Positions 1 to 6,607 of a stretch of DNA of 6,828 nucleotides are shown here, one piece after another. The position numbers and the translations under genes are program-made. The DNA is taken from the NCBI GenBank assembly GCA_002690405.1, contig NZEI01000033.1, positions 72,151-78,978 on the forward strand, written 5' to 3'. The notes below the pieces were generated by a model. The model searched no databases, had not been told where the DNA came from, and saw only the letters and a program-made list of their open reading frames with translations. Each line of letters starts with the position of its first letter. The first letter of the stretch is position 1. The DNA comes from Gammaproteobacteria bacterium (lineage in GTDB: Bacteria; Pseudomonadota; Gammaproteobacteria; Pseudomonadales; Azotimanducaceae).

Positions 1-221
1 CCAGCCAGATCAGACACGTCATCAGCGTCGAACAAAACACGCCCCGAGGAAGGCGTCAGCAGCCCCGATAACAGGTTTAACAAGGTAGTTTTACCAGCAC
101 CCGACGCACCCAATAAAGCGAATGCCGTGCCATCCGCTACGCTTAGCGATAACGGTGCGAGCGTATCCGCCTCGGCACCCGGATAGCGAAAAGACAGTTC
201 CTCAAGTTGAATTGCGGCCAT
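1..221 (-). CDS. ABC transporter ATP-binding protein, GlpT-like, N-terminal part (cut by left edge)
   Basis: This is the first 73 codons of an ABC ATPase; the rest lies beyond the left edge. The Walker A loop GASGAGKT is at residues 38-45, preceded by an FALL strand and followed by TTLLNLLSGLL and an SSGRVLFD turn, the normal start of an importer ATPase. The ATG at 219-221 lies 2 bp after the stop of the upstream ATPase gene, so the two are very probably co-translated; there is no strong Shine-Dalgarno. From family knowledge, a pair of adjacent ATPase genes with these N-termini matches GlpS-GlpT of the rhizobial-type glycerol importer, where the second gene has this ALLG-SG-GKTTLLN pattern. 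The ABC ATPase call is firm; GlpT and glycerol specificity are inferred. Walker B, signature and regulatory domain are not visible. Confidence 0.85.
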   Translation of the reverse strand, partial: MAAIQLEELSFRYPGAEADTLAPLSLSVADGTAFALLGASGAGKTTLLNLLSGLLTPSSGRVLFDADDVSDLA

Positions 222-223
222 GC

Positions 224-1204
224 TCAGATAACCCCAAACCGCATAATGTCGTCATTTCGAACAATAACTGGGAGGGTCTGACCAGCGCTCACCTGCACCA
301 TGCCCGGACATCGCACCACCCAGCGCTTAGTCTCCACTGCACCGTGAATAAATGTCTCGTCGCCACTGGTCTCTAGACCCAACACCTGCATTTGAAACTC
401 ACTCACCTCGCCGGCAGGGGGCGAACTCGCCAAATAAACATGTTCGGGACGCACGGCCGCTTGCCGCGCTGCAGCGACCATGGTCGCCTTAGTAGTGAAT
501 GGGTTAACACCCGGATCACTCATAAGATCAGCGGCGACAAAGCTCTGTGGGTGCCTGTACACTTCAAGCGGCGTACCCGACTGTAACTTCGTGTGCTCGT
601 CCAATAGCACCACCTCGTCTCCTAGGGCAAATGCATCTTTGGGATCCGTGGAGGTATAAATCACCGTGGTGCCGCTTTGCTGCAACAGACTTTGCAACTC
701 CAGCACCAGTGTCTCGCGCAGTTTGTAATCAAGGTTTACCAACGGTTCGTCCAACACCAGTACCTGTGCCTGCTGAGCCATGGCGCGAGCTATCGCCAAG
801 CGCTGCTGCTGCCCGCCCGATAGCTCGTTAGGCAAGCGTTGCAACAGCGCCTCTAGACCAAGCACCTCAGCCAGCTGCTTGGCCCTGGCCTCGCAATCGC
901 GACGGGACACGCCCTGAGCGCGCATAGGTGAGGTAATATTTTCTGCCACGGTCCAGTTCGGATAGTTAACAAACGCCTGGAATACCACCGCGACAGAGCG
1001 AGACTGGGGACGCAAGTCACTCAAGTCCTGATCGTTCAAGACTACCCGCCCTGTGGCTGAGCAAGCCAAGCCGGCGATAAGGCGACACAGGTTGGTCTTG
1101 CCTGATCGATTACGTCCCAATACGACGGTCAGCGTTCCCGCACGAAAATCATGCTCGAACACTTCCGCACCGGGCGTTAGCTGAATCTGGGAGAGCTGCA
1201 ACAT
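224..1204 (-). CDS. ABC transporter ATP-binding protein, GlpS-like (glycerol-type importer ATPase)
   Basis: This 326-residue cytoplasmic ATPase would power a solute importer. Visible motifs are Walker A GRNRSGKT (30-37), Q-loop Gln76 in VVFQAFVNYP, signature LSGGQ (128-132), Walker B with D152 and E153 in LVLDEP, and a D-loop at NLD (157-159). At the switch-histidine position, where VTHD is usual, it reads TSTD, so Thr186 replaces His. Residues from about 235 form a C-terminal TOBE/MOI-like regulatory domain with VRPEH near 251-255. The FVNYP segment, the LDYKLRE segment and the lost His recall GlpS of the GlpSTPQV glycerol importer, as I remember that family. It is probably the first gene of its operon: the next ATPase follows after 2 bp. 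The ATG at 1202-1204 has only a weak ribosome site. Substrate is inferred; it could be another polyol or sugar. Confidence 0.88.
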   Translation of the reverse strand: MLQLSQIQLTPGAEVFEHDFRAGTLTVVLGRNRSGKTNLCRLIAGLACSATGRVVLNDQDLSDLRPQSRSVAVVFQAFVNYPNWTVAENITSPMRAQGVSRRDCEARAKQLAEVLGLEALLQRLPNELSGGQQQRLAIARAMAQQAQVLVLDEPLVNLDYKLRETLVLELQSLLQQSGTTVIYTSTDPKDAFALGDEVVLLDEHTKLQSGTPLEVYRHPQSFVAADLMSDPGVNPFTTKATMVAAARQAAVRPEHVYLASSPPAGEVSEFQMQVLGLETSGDETFIHGAVETKRWVVRCPGMVQVSAGQTLPVIVRNDDIMRFGVI

Positions 1205-1235
1205 ACCGCTGTCAAAACACCAACAAAGCCCACAT

Positions 1236-1258
1236 TGCTACAGGAAAATCCTGTAGCA
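1236..1258. repeat. Perfect 10-bp inverted repeat with 3-nt loop between aldehyde dehydrogenase and ABC genes
   Basis: The arms TGCTACAGGA (1236-1245) and TCCTGTAGCA (1249-1258) are exact reverse complements around AAA. It lies 25 bp past the dehydrogenase stop and 31 bp before the ABC start, both on the minus strand. The position suits a terminator for the ligase-dehydrogenase unit, but the minus-strand RNA lacks an immediate U-run after the stem: it continues AUGUGGGCUUUGUUGG. It could therefore be a weak or factor-assisted terminator, a processing or stability hairpin, or a protein operator controlling the ABC operon. The repeat itself is certain; its role is not. Confidence 0.6.
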
Positions 1259-1283
1259 CCCTAGATAAGGAATTTTTCAGCCC

Positions 1284-2738
1284 CTACTTCAGCTGCGAGC
1301 GGGCAAATTTAACCAGCTTTTCGCCATAGGGTGGTCGCATCCCCATCATCTCTGCCAGATTGAATTTCGTTTGCTTGAATACGGCTTTAGCATGACTAAA
1401 CCGCTTAAATCCGTCAGCGCCGTGATACGCACCCATGCCCGACGGCCCCACCCCACCAAAGGGCAATTCCTCTTGGGCGATATGCATAATTACATCGTTC
1501 AAGGTCACCCCACCCGAGGTGGTGTGGTTAACCACATGACTGGCTTCCGCCTGATCTGCACCGAAGTAATAGAGTCCCAAAGGACGATCGTGCGCGTTGA
1601 CGTAATCAATAGTGTCCTGAACATCAGCATATGACTTTACCGGCAACACTGGGCCGAATATTTCTTCTTGCATAACCGCCAAATCATCACTGGGGTTGAG
1701 CACCAAAGTCGGCGCAATTTTATGCGCCGGCTGCTGCCTAAAATCTTCCTGTGCCGGATTAATCTCCACCACCTCAGCGCCAGCATTCTTGGCCTCATCT
1801 ACGTAACCGTTAAGGCGCTTAAAGTGTCGCTCGTTAACAACCGAGGTGTAGTCGGGGTTGTCCACAAGAGTCGGGAACATTTTTTTGACGGATGCCTTGG
1901 TCGATTCAACGAACTCGTCCATCCGCTCTTCTGGTACGAAAACATAGTCAGGGGACAAACAAATCTGCCCTGCGTTGAGCATTTTACCTGCCATCAATGA
2001 ATCAGTGGTGGGCGCCATATCAGCACTACGCCCTATTACCACCGGTGATTTACCGCCCAACTCTAGCGTCACCGGCACCAAGTTTTCAGATGCGGCGCGC
2101 ATCACATGCTTGGCCACTGACGTCGCACCGGTAAACAGCAAATGATCGAAGGCTAAGCCAGAAAAATCCGCACCCGTTGCAGGCCCACCCGTCACCACTG
2201 CGATTTCTGCAGAATCGAATTCCGCCGCGATTGCTTCCGCCATGGCCTCTGACGTCGCCGGCGTATACTCGCTGGGCTTAATCATGCAGCGATTGCCAGC
2301 GGACAGGACACCAGATAAAGGCGCGAAAGTGAGATTGACGGGAAAATTCCAAGGACTGATCACACCCACCACACCCAGCGGCTGATAATCGATCCAGGCT
2401 TTAGCGCCGAATAACGCCAGCAGCCCCGGCGTTACCTTACGCTTTTCGCGCTTCATCCACTCTTTCATATGCTTTTGCGCATGTCGTAGCGGCGTTACTG
2501 ATGAGGCTATATCGGTAAACAGCGACTGATGCTCGCTGCGATGACCAAAATCTGCCGTCATCGCCTCGATAAAGCGCTGTTCATTTTTCCGCACGACGTT
2601 GATTGCGCGTTCAAGCCGATCAAACCGTGTGGCAAACGAAACCTCGCCCTCCGCCAGATAAGCACTTTTCTGCGCATCGAGAATTGACTGCATAACCTCT
2701 AACGAGGTGTCTTGCTGTTCGAGGCTCAAATCATTCAT
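1284..2738 (-). CDS. calB: NAD(P)-dependent aldehyde dehydrogenase, coniferyl-aldehyde dehydrogenase (CalB) type
   Basis: This soluble 484-residue enzyme would oxidise an aldehyde to its carboxylic acid using NAD(P)+. It carries the full aldehyde dehydrogenase set: PWNFP with Asn131, KPSE with Lys154, the nucleotide-binding FTGATSVAK (202-210), general base Glu226 in LELGGK, nucleophile Cys260 in NAGQIC, and EEIFGP with Glu359. The overall pattern, including the LPFGGVGPSGMGAYHG stretch (425-440) and the MRPPYG tail near 467-472, is that of the class-3-like group that includes Pseudomonas coniferyl-aldehyde dehydrogenase. Length is normal. The start ATG at 2736-2738 has GGAG 7 bases upstream. 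It is the second gene of a unit with the acyl-CoA ligase, whose stop is 35 bp before it. The family is secure; coniferyl aldehyde as the natural substrate is inference, and fatty or other aromatic aldehydes are equally possible. Confidence 0.9.
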   Translation of the reverse strand: MNDLSLEQQDTSLEVMQSILDAQKSAYLAEGEVSFATRFDRLERAINVVRKNEQRFIEAMTADFGHRSEHQSLFTDIASSVTPLRHAQKHMKEWMKREKRKVTPGLLALFGAKAWIDYQPLGVVGVISPWNFPVNLTFAPLSGVLSAGNRCMIKPSEYTPATSEAMAEAIAAEFDSAEIAVVTGGPATGADFSGLAFDHLLFTGATSVAKHVMRAASENLVPVTLELGGKSPVVIGRSADMAPTTDSLMAGKMLNAGQICLSPDYVFVPEERMDEFVESTKASVKKMFPTLVDNPDYTSVVNERHFKRLNGYVDEAKNAGAEVVEINPAQEDFRQQPAHKIAPTLVLNPSDDLAVMQEEIFGPVLPVKSYADVQDTIDYVNAHDRPLGLYYFGADQAEASHVVNHTTSGGVTLNDVIMHIAQEELPFGGVGPSGMGAYHGADGFKRFSHAKAVFKQTKFNLAEMMGMRPPYGEKLVKFARSQLK

Positions 2739-2745
2739 CAGAGAT

Positions 2746-2749
2746 CTCC
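2746..2749 (-). promoter_or_regulatory. Ribosome binding site for the aldehyde dehydrogenase
   Basis: GGAG on the minus strand, 7 bases before the ATG at 2738. It supports this start and shows the dehydrogenase can be translated independently after the 35-bp gap from the ligase. It sits in the self-complementary GAGATCTC (2741-2748), which is too short to read as a regulatory hairpin. Confidence 0.7.
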
Positions 2750-2773
2750 AAATTAACTAAAGTATAGTTGTTG

Positions 2774-4318
2774 TTAGGTAATGGCGGGGTGCGACGCATC
2801 AACATACTGGTCGCGCAGAGTCCGCTTCAAAACTTTGCCTGTACCATTGCGCGGCAACGCATCAATAAATTCAACACTCGCAGGCACCTTAAATTTAGCG
2901 AGCTGTTTCAGACAATGGCCAATCACATCATCTGCGGATAATTCTTCATTAGGCTTCACAACCACTACGGCCAAGCCAGTCTCCCCCCAACGGTCGTCAG
3001 GCACACCTATGATCGCTGCTTCAGCGACCTGGGGCAACTGATATAAAACGTTTTCCACCTCTGCTGGGTATACGTTTTCGCCACCTGAGATATACATATC
3101 CTTCCAGCGATCAACGATATAAATAAACCCCTCATCATCAAAACGCGCCGCATCACCAGTTTTCAGCCAATCATCAGCAAAAGACTTAGCCGTAGCCTCG
3201 GGATTATTCCAATACCCAGGAGTAATATTAGGACCACGAATCAACAATTCACCCACCTCACCCCAAGGCAACTCAAGCCCTTCATCATCTACCACTTTAA
3301 CTTCAGTGTGGAGCAAACATTTGCCTGCGGAGCCCAACTTGCGCAGGGCATCTGTGGCTTCGAGCATGGTACCGCCAGGACTGGTCTCGGTCATACCCCA
3401 ACCCTGCACCAGCGGCACCCCGCGATCTAACCAACCCGTCAAAATAGCTTCAGCACAGGGAGCGCCACCAACACCTGCCGTTTGCAAGCGGGACAAATCC
3501 GTAGCCACGAAATCAGGGTGCTGCATCATAAATTGGTAAGGCGCGGGCACACCGAAGAAATGCGTGACTCCCAATGCAGGATCGCCAATCACCGATAATG
3601 CGCGGCCAGGCTCAAAATCACGCATTAACAGAATACGTCCACCTGCGTGCAAAATCGGATTCGCGTAGCAATTCATGCCGCCGGTGTGAAATAGCGGCAG
3701 TACCACGAGCTGCACCGCGTCACTGCTTACCCCTGCAGGCAGACCGAGGTTAACGGCATTATAAAAATTCATACCGAAGGTAATCATCGCGCCTTTGGGA
3801 TGACCTGTTGTGCCAGACGTGTACATGATCATTGCTACATCGTCATGGGTACATTCCACCATAGCGTAATCGGCGTCAGCGCTAACTATAGTGGCAGCAT
3901 AAGAACAATTGGCATCTTCAACATCTAACTGCAGTTCAAGCTCGATCCCACACAGCGCCTTTAACTCATTCGCTTCAAGAGAGAACTTCACATCACTGAT
4001 CAGCAGCTTGGGCGCCGAATCTTTTAAAATGTACTCAAGTTCGGGAACGGTTAGGCGCCAGTTCAGTGGCAAACAAATCGCGCCGATTTTTGCGCAGGCA
4101 AACGCAGCTTCGAATATTTCAGGGCAATTCGCCGCGAGGATTGCCACTCGATCCCCCTTAACGAAACCTTGGCTCTGCATCCAACTCGCTAATTTGCTCG
4201 CTCTCTCATCCAATTCCCCATAAGACAACTCATGTCCAGTATCGAGATCGACGATCGCCACTTTATCGCCGCGAACACCAGCGTGGTGGGCAGTCCAGTC
4301 ATAATGCTTAACAGCCAT
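2774..4318 (-). CDS. AMP-forming acyl-CoA ligase (acyl- or aryl-acid CoA synthetase)
   Basis: This 514-residue ANL-superfamily enzyme would activate a carboxylic acid with ATP to the acyl adenylate and then the CoA thioester. Visible motifs are the phosphate loop YTSGTTGHPKG (166-176), the LPLFHTGG segment (207-214), GWGMTE (306-311), TGD (387-389), the hinge region DRWKDMYISGGENVYP (403-418), and the catalytic C-terminal Lys495 in PRNGTGK. All key residues are present and the length is standard for FadD3/Fcs/short-to-medium acyl-CoA ligases. The ATG at 4316-4318 follows GAGG at good spacing. It is the promoter-proximal gene, with the aldehyde dehydrogenase 35 bp downstream, so the pair would turn an aldehyde into a CoA ester. 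Substrate cannot be read from sequence; a cinnamate-type acid such as ferulate or a fatty acid both fit. A role in degradation rather than synthesis is inferred. Confidence 0.92.
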   Translation of the reverse strand: MAVKHYDWTAHHAGVRGDKVAIVDLDTGHELSYGELDERASKLASWMQSQGFVKGDRVAILAANCPEIFEAAFACAKIGAICLPLNWRLTVPELEYILKDSAPKLLISDVKFSLEANELKALCGIELELQLDVEDANCSYAATIVSADADYAMVECTHDDVAMIMYTSGTTGHPKGAMITFGMNFYNAVNLGLPAGVSSDAVQLVVLPLFHTGGMNCYANPILHAGGRILLMRDFEPGRALSVIGDPALGVTHFFGVPAPYQFMMQHPDFVATDLSRLQTAGVGGAPCAEAILTGWLDRGVPLVQGWGMTETSPGGTMLEATDALRKLGSAGKCLLHTEVKVVDDEGLELPWGEVGELLIRGPNITPGYWNNPEATAKSFADDWLKTGDAARFDDEGFIYIVDRWKDMYISGGENVYPAEVENVLYQLPQVAEAAIIGVPDDRWGETGLAVVVVKPNEELSADDVIGHCLKQLAKFKVPASVEFIDALPRNGTGKVLKRTLRDQYVDASHPAIT

Positions 4319-4326
4319 CTAATTCC

Positions 4327-4330
4327 CCTC
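4327..4330 (-). promoter_or_regulatory. Ribosome binding site for the acyl-CoA ligase
   Basis: GAGG, within GAGGGG on the minus strand, 8 bases before the ATG at 4318. It is the strongest Shine-Dalgarno in the window and fixes the ligase start. Confidence 0.75.
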
Positions 4331-4337
4331 ATTCAAC

Positions 4338-4365
4338 TTGATCTGACAAGCGCCGAAACTATACA
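4338..4365 (+). promoter_or_regulatory. Candidate sigma-70 promoter for the amidohydrolase
   Basis: TTGATC (4338-4343) and TATACA (4360-4365) are separated by 16 bases, each matching four of six consensus positions. Transcription would begin near 4372 and leave a leader of about 50 bases before the ATG at 4422. The hexamers are imperfect and were found by eye. Confidence 0.4.
4358..4363 (-). promoter_or_regulatory. Candidate -10 element for the ligase-dehydrogenase unit
   Basis: On the minus strand this reads TATAGT, five of six matches to the -10 consensus, about 40 bases before the ligase ATG. No good -35 hexamer is found at 16-18 bases upstream (at 17 bases it reads AATGCA), which would suit an activator-dependent promoter. 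It overlaps the -10 proposed for the opposite strand. Short repeats of TGCAT at 4369-4373 and 4381-4385, also readable as an ATGCA/TGCAT inverted repeat, flank it and could be a regulator site, but they are too short to trust. Confidence 0.35.
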
Positions 4366-4410
4366 ACATGCATCGGTTAGTGCATTAATAACTCCTGATC
4401 GCAAACCCAC

Positions 4411-4414
4411 AGGA
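4411..4414 (+). promoter_or_regulatory. Ribosome binding site for the amidohydrolase lipoprotein
   Basis: AGGA 7 bases before the ATG at 4422. It selects this start, which also gives a complete lipoprotein signal peptide. Confidence 0.7.
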
Positions 4415-4421
4415 CACAATC

Positions 4422-5828
4422 ATGCAGTTCAGGTCTTTTCCCCTTACAAGTTGCTTACTGGCGATCAGCTGCCTCAGCGCCTGCACAGAGTCTCCTAATC
4501 AAACCGACCTAGTGATCAATAATGTCACTGTAGTGGATGCGGTCTCACCCGTTAGAGTTGAGCGCAGCGTGGTCATTCGCGATGACAAAATCTTCGCTAT
4601 TAACCCGGCTCTTACGGCAGCCGCTGCGGCATCACCTAATGTTATCGATGCTGACGGACAATTCCTGGTCCCCGGACTATGGGATATGCACGTGCACTTC
4701 CTTTACGAACCAAAATTGACCGAACATATGGCAGATCTGTTTCTGCAATACGGGGTCACCAGCGTCCGCGACACCGGGGGCAATCTCGCCGACTTGGCAG
4801 CGCTGCGCGAGCGGCTTTATGAACGCTCACGGCCGTCACCTCGAATCTATTTTTCCGGACCATTGCTAGATGGGGAATTCGTAGTCTACGACGGCAGCGA
4901 CCCTGCCAGACCCGCCCTCGGTGTTGATGTAGCAAATACGAGCTCCGCCAATGCACGGGTAAAACAACTGAAGGATGCTGGCGCCGACTTGATCAAGATT
5001 TATGAATTGGTACAGCCTGATGTTTACGCGGATCTTGTCGCGGCCGCGCGCAGTCACGATCTGCCTATCGCCTCACACGTACCCTTAATGCTTACCGCCG
5101 ACGAAGCAGGACCACTCGCAGATTCAATGGAGCACTTACGCAACATCGAACTGGCATGCGCAAGCAATTGGCAAGAACTGCTACAAAAAAGACGCAAAAC
5201 GATACGCGAATTTAACGAAGGGCTGGGTTATGAGCTACGCCGCGGTCTGCACAGCGCCCAACGCCTCCCGGCAATCGCCGCGTATGACGAAAACCGCTGT
5301 AACGAGGTACTGGATACACTGCAAAGCACAACCCAGGTACCTACTTTGCGTTTGAATACGGTTTTTCAGCAGCAACCTTGGACGCGTAACGACTGGCCCG
5401 TCGCACTAAGTGGAATGCCTAACGACGTCGCTCAGCAGTGGCAGAGCCAGATCGACCTGCTTAAGCACAACAACACGACACCAGATCACCGCTTTGCTGA
5501 TTGGAGCTTGTTTCTGATTTCGCGTTTGTTGGAGCGCAAGGTTCCGATTGCCGCTGGAACCGATACACCTATTGGCCTCGGCATACCGGGCTACAGCCTG
5601 CATACCGAATTAGAGTTACTGGTTGCCGGCGGCATGACGCCTACCCAAGCCTTATACGCAGCGACAGTTGCCCCAACCCACTTCTTTGGCAACACCGATG
5701 AAATCGGACAAATTAAACCAGGCATGACCGCTGATCTGATTTTATTAAATGCCAACCCACTGGACGATATCAGCAACACCCGCGACATAGCTGCAGTAAT
5801 GACCGGAGGTACCTGGATACCCCGTTAA
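4422..5828 (+). CDS. Amidohydrolase-superfamily lipoprotein (imidazolonepropionase/prolidase-like)
   Basis: This 468-residue metal-dependent hydrolase is probably anchored in the outer membrane facing the periplasm. Residues 1-21 are a lipoprotein signal: a short positive start, a hydrophobic stretch and the lipobox LSAC with Cys21; the next residue is Thr, not an inner-membrane retention Asp. The metal site is complete: HVH (H90 and H92) in DMHVHF, Lys192 in LIKIY as the likely carboxylated lysine, His219 in ASHV, His238 in MEHL, and Asp381 in AGTDTP. The C-terminal part (about 405-466) has the family's MTPTQAL, GQIKPGMTADLILL and VMTGG elements. The helical segment at about 247-310, with a YDENRC motif and then VPTL, also occurs in related secreted amidohydrolases as I recall. 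Substrate is unknown; relatives cleave dipeptides or cyclic amides. It is divergent from the ligase and convergent with the PhyH gene. Confidence 0.9.
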   Translation: MQFRSFPLTSCLLAISCLSACTESPNQTDLVINNVTVVDAVSPVRVERSVVIRDDKIFAINPALTAAAAASPNVIDADGQFLVPGLWDMHVHFLYEPKLTEHMADLFLQYGVTSVRDTGGNLADLAALRERLYERSRPSPRIYFSGPLLDGEFVVYDGSDPARPALGVDVANTSSANARVKQLKDAGADLIKIYELVQPDVYADLVAAARSHDLPIASHVPLMLTADEAGPLADSMEHLRNIELACASNWQELLQKRRKTIREFNEGLGYELRRGLHSAQRLPAIAAYDENRCNEVLDTLQSTTQVPTLRLNTVFQQQPWTRNDWPVALSGMPNDVAQQWQSQIDLLKHNNTTPDHRFADWSLFLISRLLERKVPIAAGTDTPIGLGIPGYSLHTELELLVAGGMTPTQALYAATVAPTHFFGNTDEIGQIKPGMTADLILLNANPLDDISNTRDIAAVMTGGTWIPR

Positions 5829-6607
5829 CCGAGCGCATTCACTATGTCTTTCTTTTTAAGGGTCGGGCGATTCGCTGGCTGATAGGTGAGAATGATTCCG
5901 CGCCGCTGCTTCGACGAGCTGTTGGGCATGGAACCGTGCACCGCGAGTGGATGAAAAAACACCACCGACCCAGACGGCACTTCAATGGGCTTTTGCGCAC
6001 TAGCGTCGAAGCCCGCTGGGTCAGTATAAAAACCTGCTAACTGCCGCGGATCACTGCAACCGGGCAACATGCCCAGCTTATGACTGCCTTGCACAATATT
6101 TAAGCAGCCATTGCTTACAGAACTGTCATCGAAGTTCACCATCACATTAGGCAGGCGCTCTGCCTCATCACAGTCATGGACCCAATAAGGGGTATCCTGA
6201 TGCCAGGCAAATCCAGAGCCTACTCTCGAACTCTTAAGATTCAGCTTCGCTGTCCATAACGCGACTTCGGCGCTGTCTACTAACTGGCGCATAGGGGACA
6301 CCAAACGCGGATCATGAACCAACTGCATAAACTGCTCGTGCAAATCATGCACGGGCTCAATAACGCGGATTTCCCCTGCATTCTCTTGGTGCTCAAACTG
6401 CACCGTGGTGTGCCCAATATCTGCAAATAAATTACCGTCTAAGACGTAGCGTCTCGCATCAGCACTTGCTGCCATTATTTTCGCCGTTTGCGCGGCACTG
6501 TCAGCCGCGGCTCTAAAGGCTTTAACTTCCTGCTCATGGAAGACCTGGCGACGTATCAGGAAACCATTCTCGCTGTACGCCTCAAGTTCGCTCGGAGATA
6601 GCTTCAC
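5825..6607 (-). CDS. Phytanoyl-CoA dioxygenase (PhyH) family protein, Fe(II)/2-oxoglutarate oxygenase
   Basis: This 260-residue cytoplasmic enzyme would hydroxylate a small organic substrate using iron, oxygen and 2-oxoglutarate. The iron facial triad is visible as His136 and Asp138 in WHQDTPYW and His224 in AVHGS; Arg235 or Arg236 in QRRGI is the likely 2-oxoglutarate ligand. The NGCLNIVQGSH segment (166-176) and the N-terminal pattern KLSPSELEAYSENGFLI are typical of the family. The start is a GTG (6605-6607) that overlaps the stop of the upstream gene as GTGA, so translation is probably coupled; upstream Shine-Dalgarno signal is poor. Its stop shares TTAA with the stop of the convergent amidohydrolase. 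The PhyH family covers many substrates (phytanoyl-CoA, ectoine, halogenation and natural-product steps), so the reaction here is not assignable. Confidence 0.9.
   Translation of the reverse strand: MKLSPSELEAYSENGFLIRRQVFHEQEVKAFRAAADSAAQTAKIMAASADARRYVLDGNLFADIGHTTVQFEHQENAGEIRVIEPVHDLHEQFMQLVHDPRLVSPMRQLVDSAEVALWTAKLNLKSSRVGSGFAWHQDTPYWVHDCDEAERLPNVMVNFDDSSVSNGCLNIVQGSHKLGMLPGCSDPRQLAGFYTDPAGFDASAQKPIEVPSGSVVFFHPLAVHGSMPNSSSKQRRGIILTYQPANRPTLKKKDIVNALG

Noticed and set aside
122..831. Three plus-strand open frames opposite the ABC ATPase genes
   Set aside because: All are antisense to the ATPase coding sequence and give low-complexity, family-less translations.
1668..2000. Plus-strand open frame of 110 codons inside the aldehyde dehydrogenase gene
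   Set aside because: It lies wholly antisense to a gene with complete catalytic motifs, resembles no family and has no supporting ribosome site.
2741..2748. GAGATCTC palindrome before the aldehyde dehydrogenase start
   Set aside because: Only 8 bp with no loop; such palindromes occur by chance and it overlaps the ribosome site.
3909..4223. Plus-strand open frame of 104 codons inside the acyl-CoA ligase gene
   Set aside because: Antisense shadow of a strongly supported gene; serine-rich translation with no recognisable motif.
4232..4498. Plus-strand open frame of 88 codons spanning the ligase start, the divergent gap and the amidohydrolase start
   Set aside because: It overlaps the ends of two well-supported genes in a different frame, and the translation has no domain features.
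5845..5857. T-rich stretch on the plus strand after the amidohydrolase as a terminator
   Set aside because: No stable hairpin precedes it, and the bases encode the Lys-rich C-terminus of the PhyH protein on the other strand.
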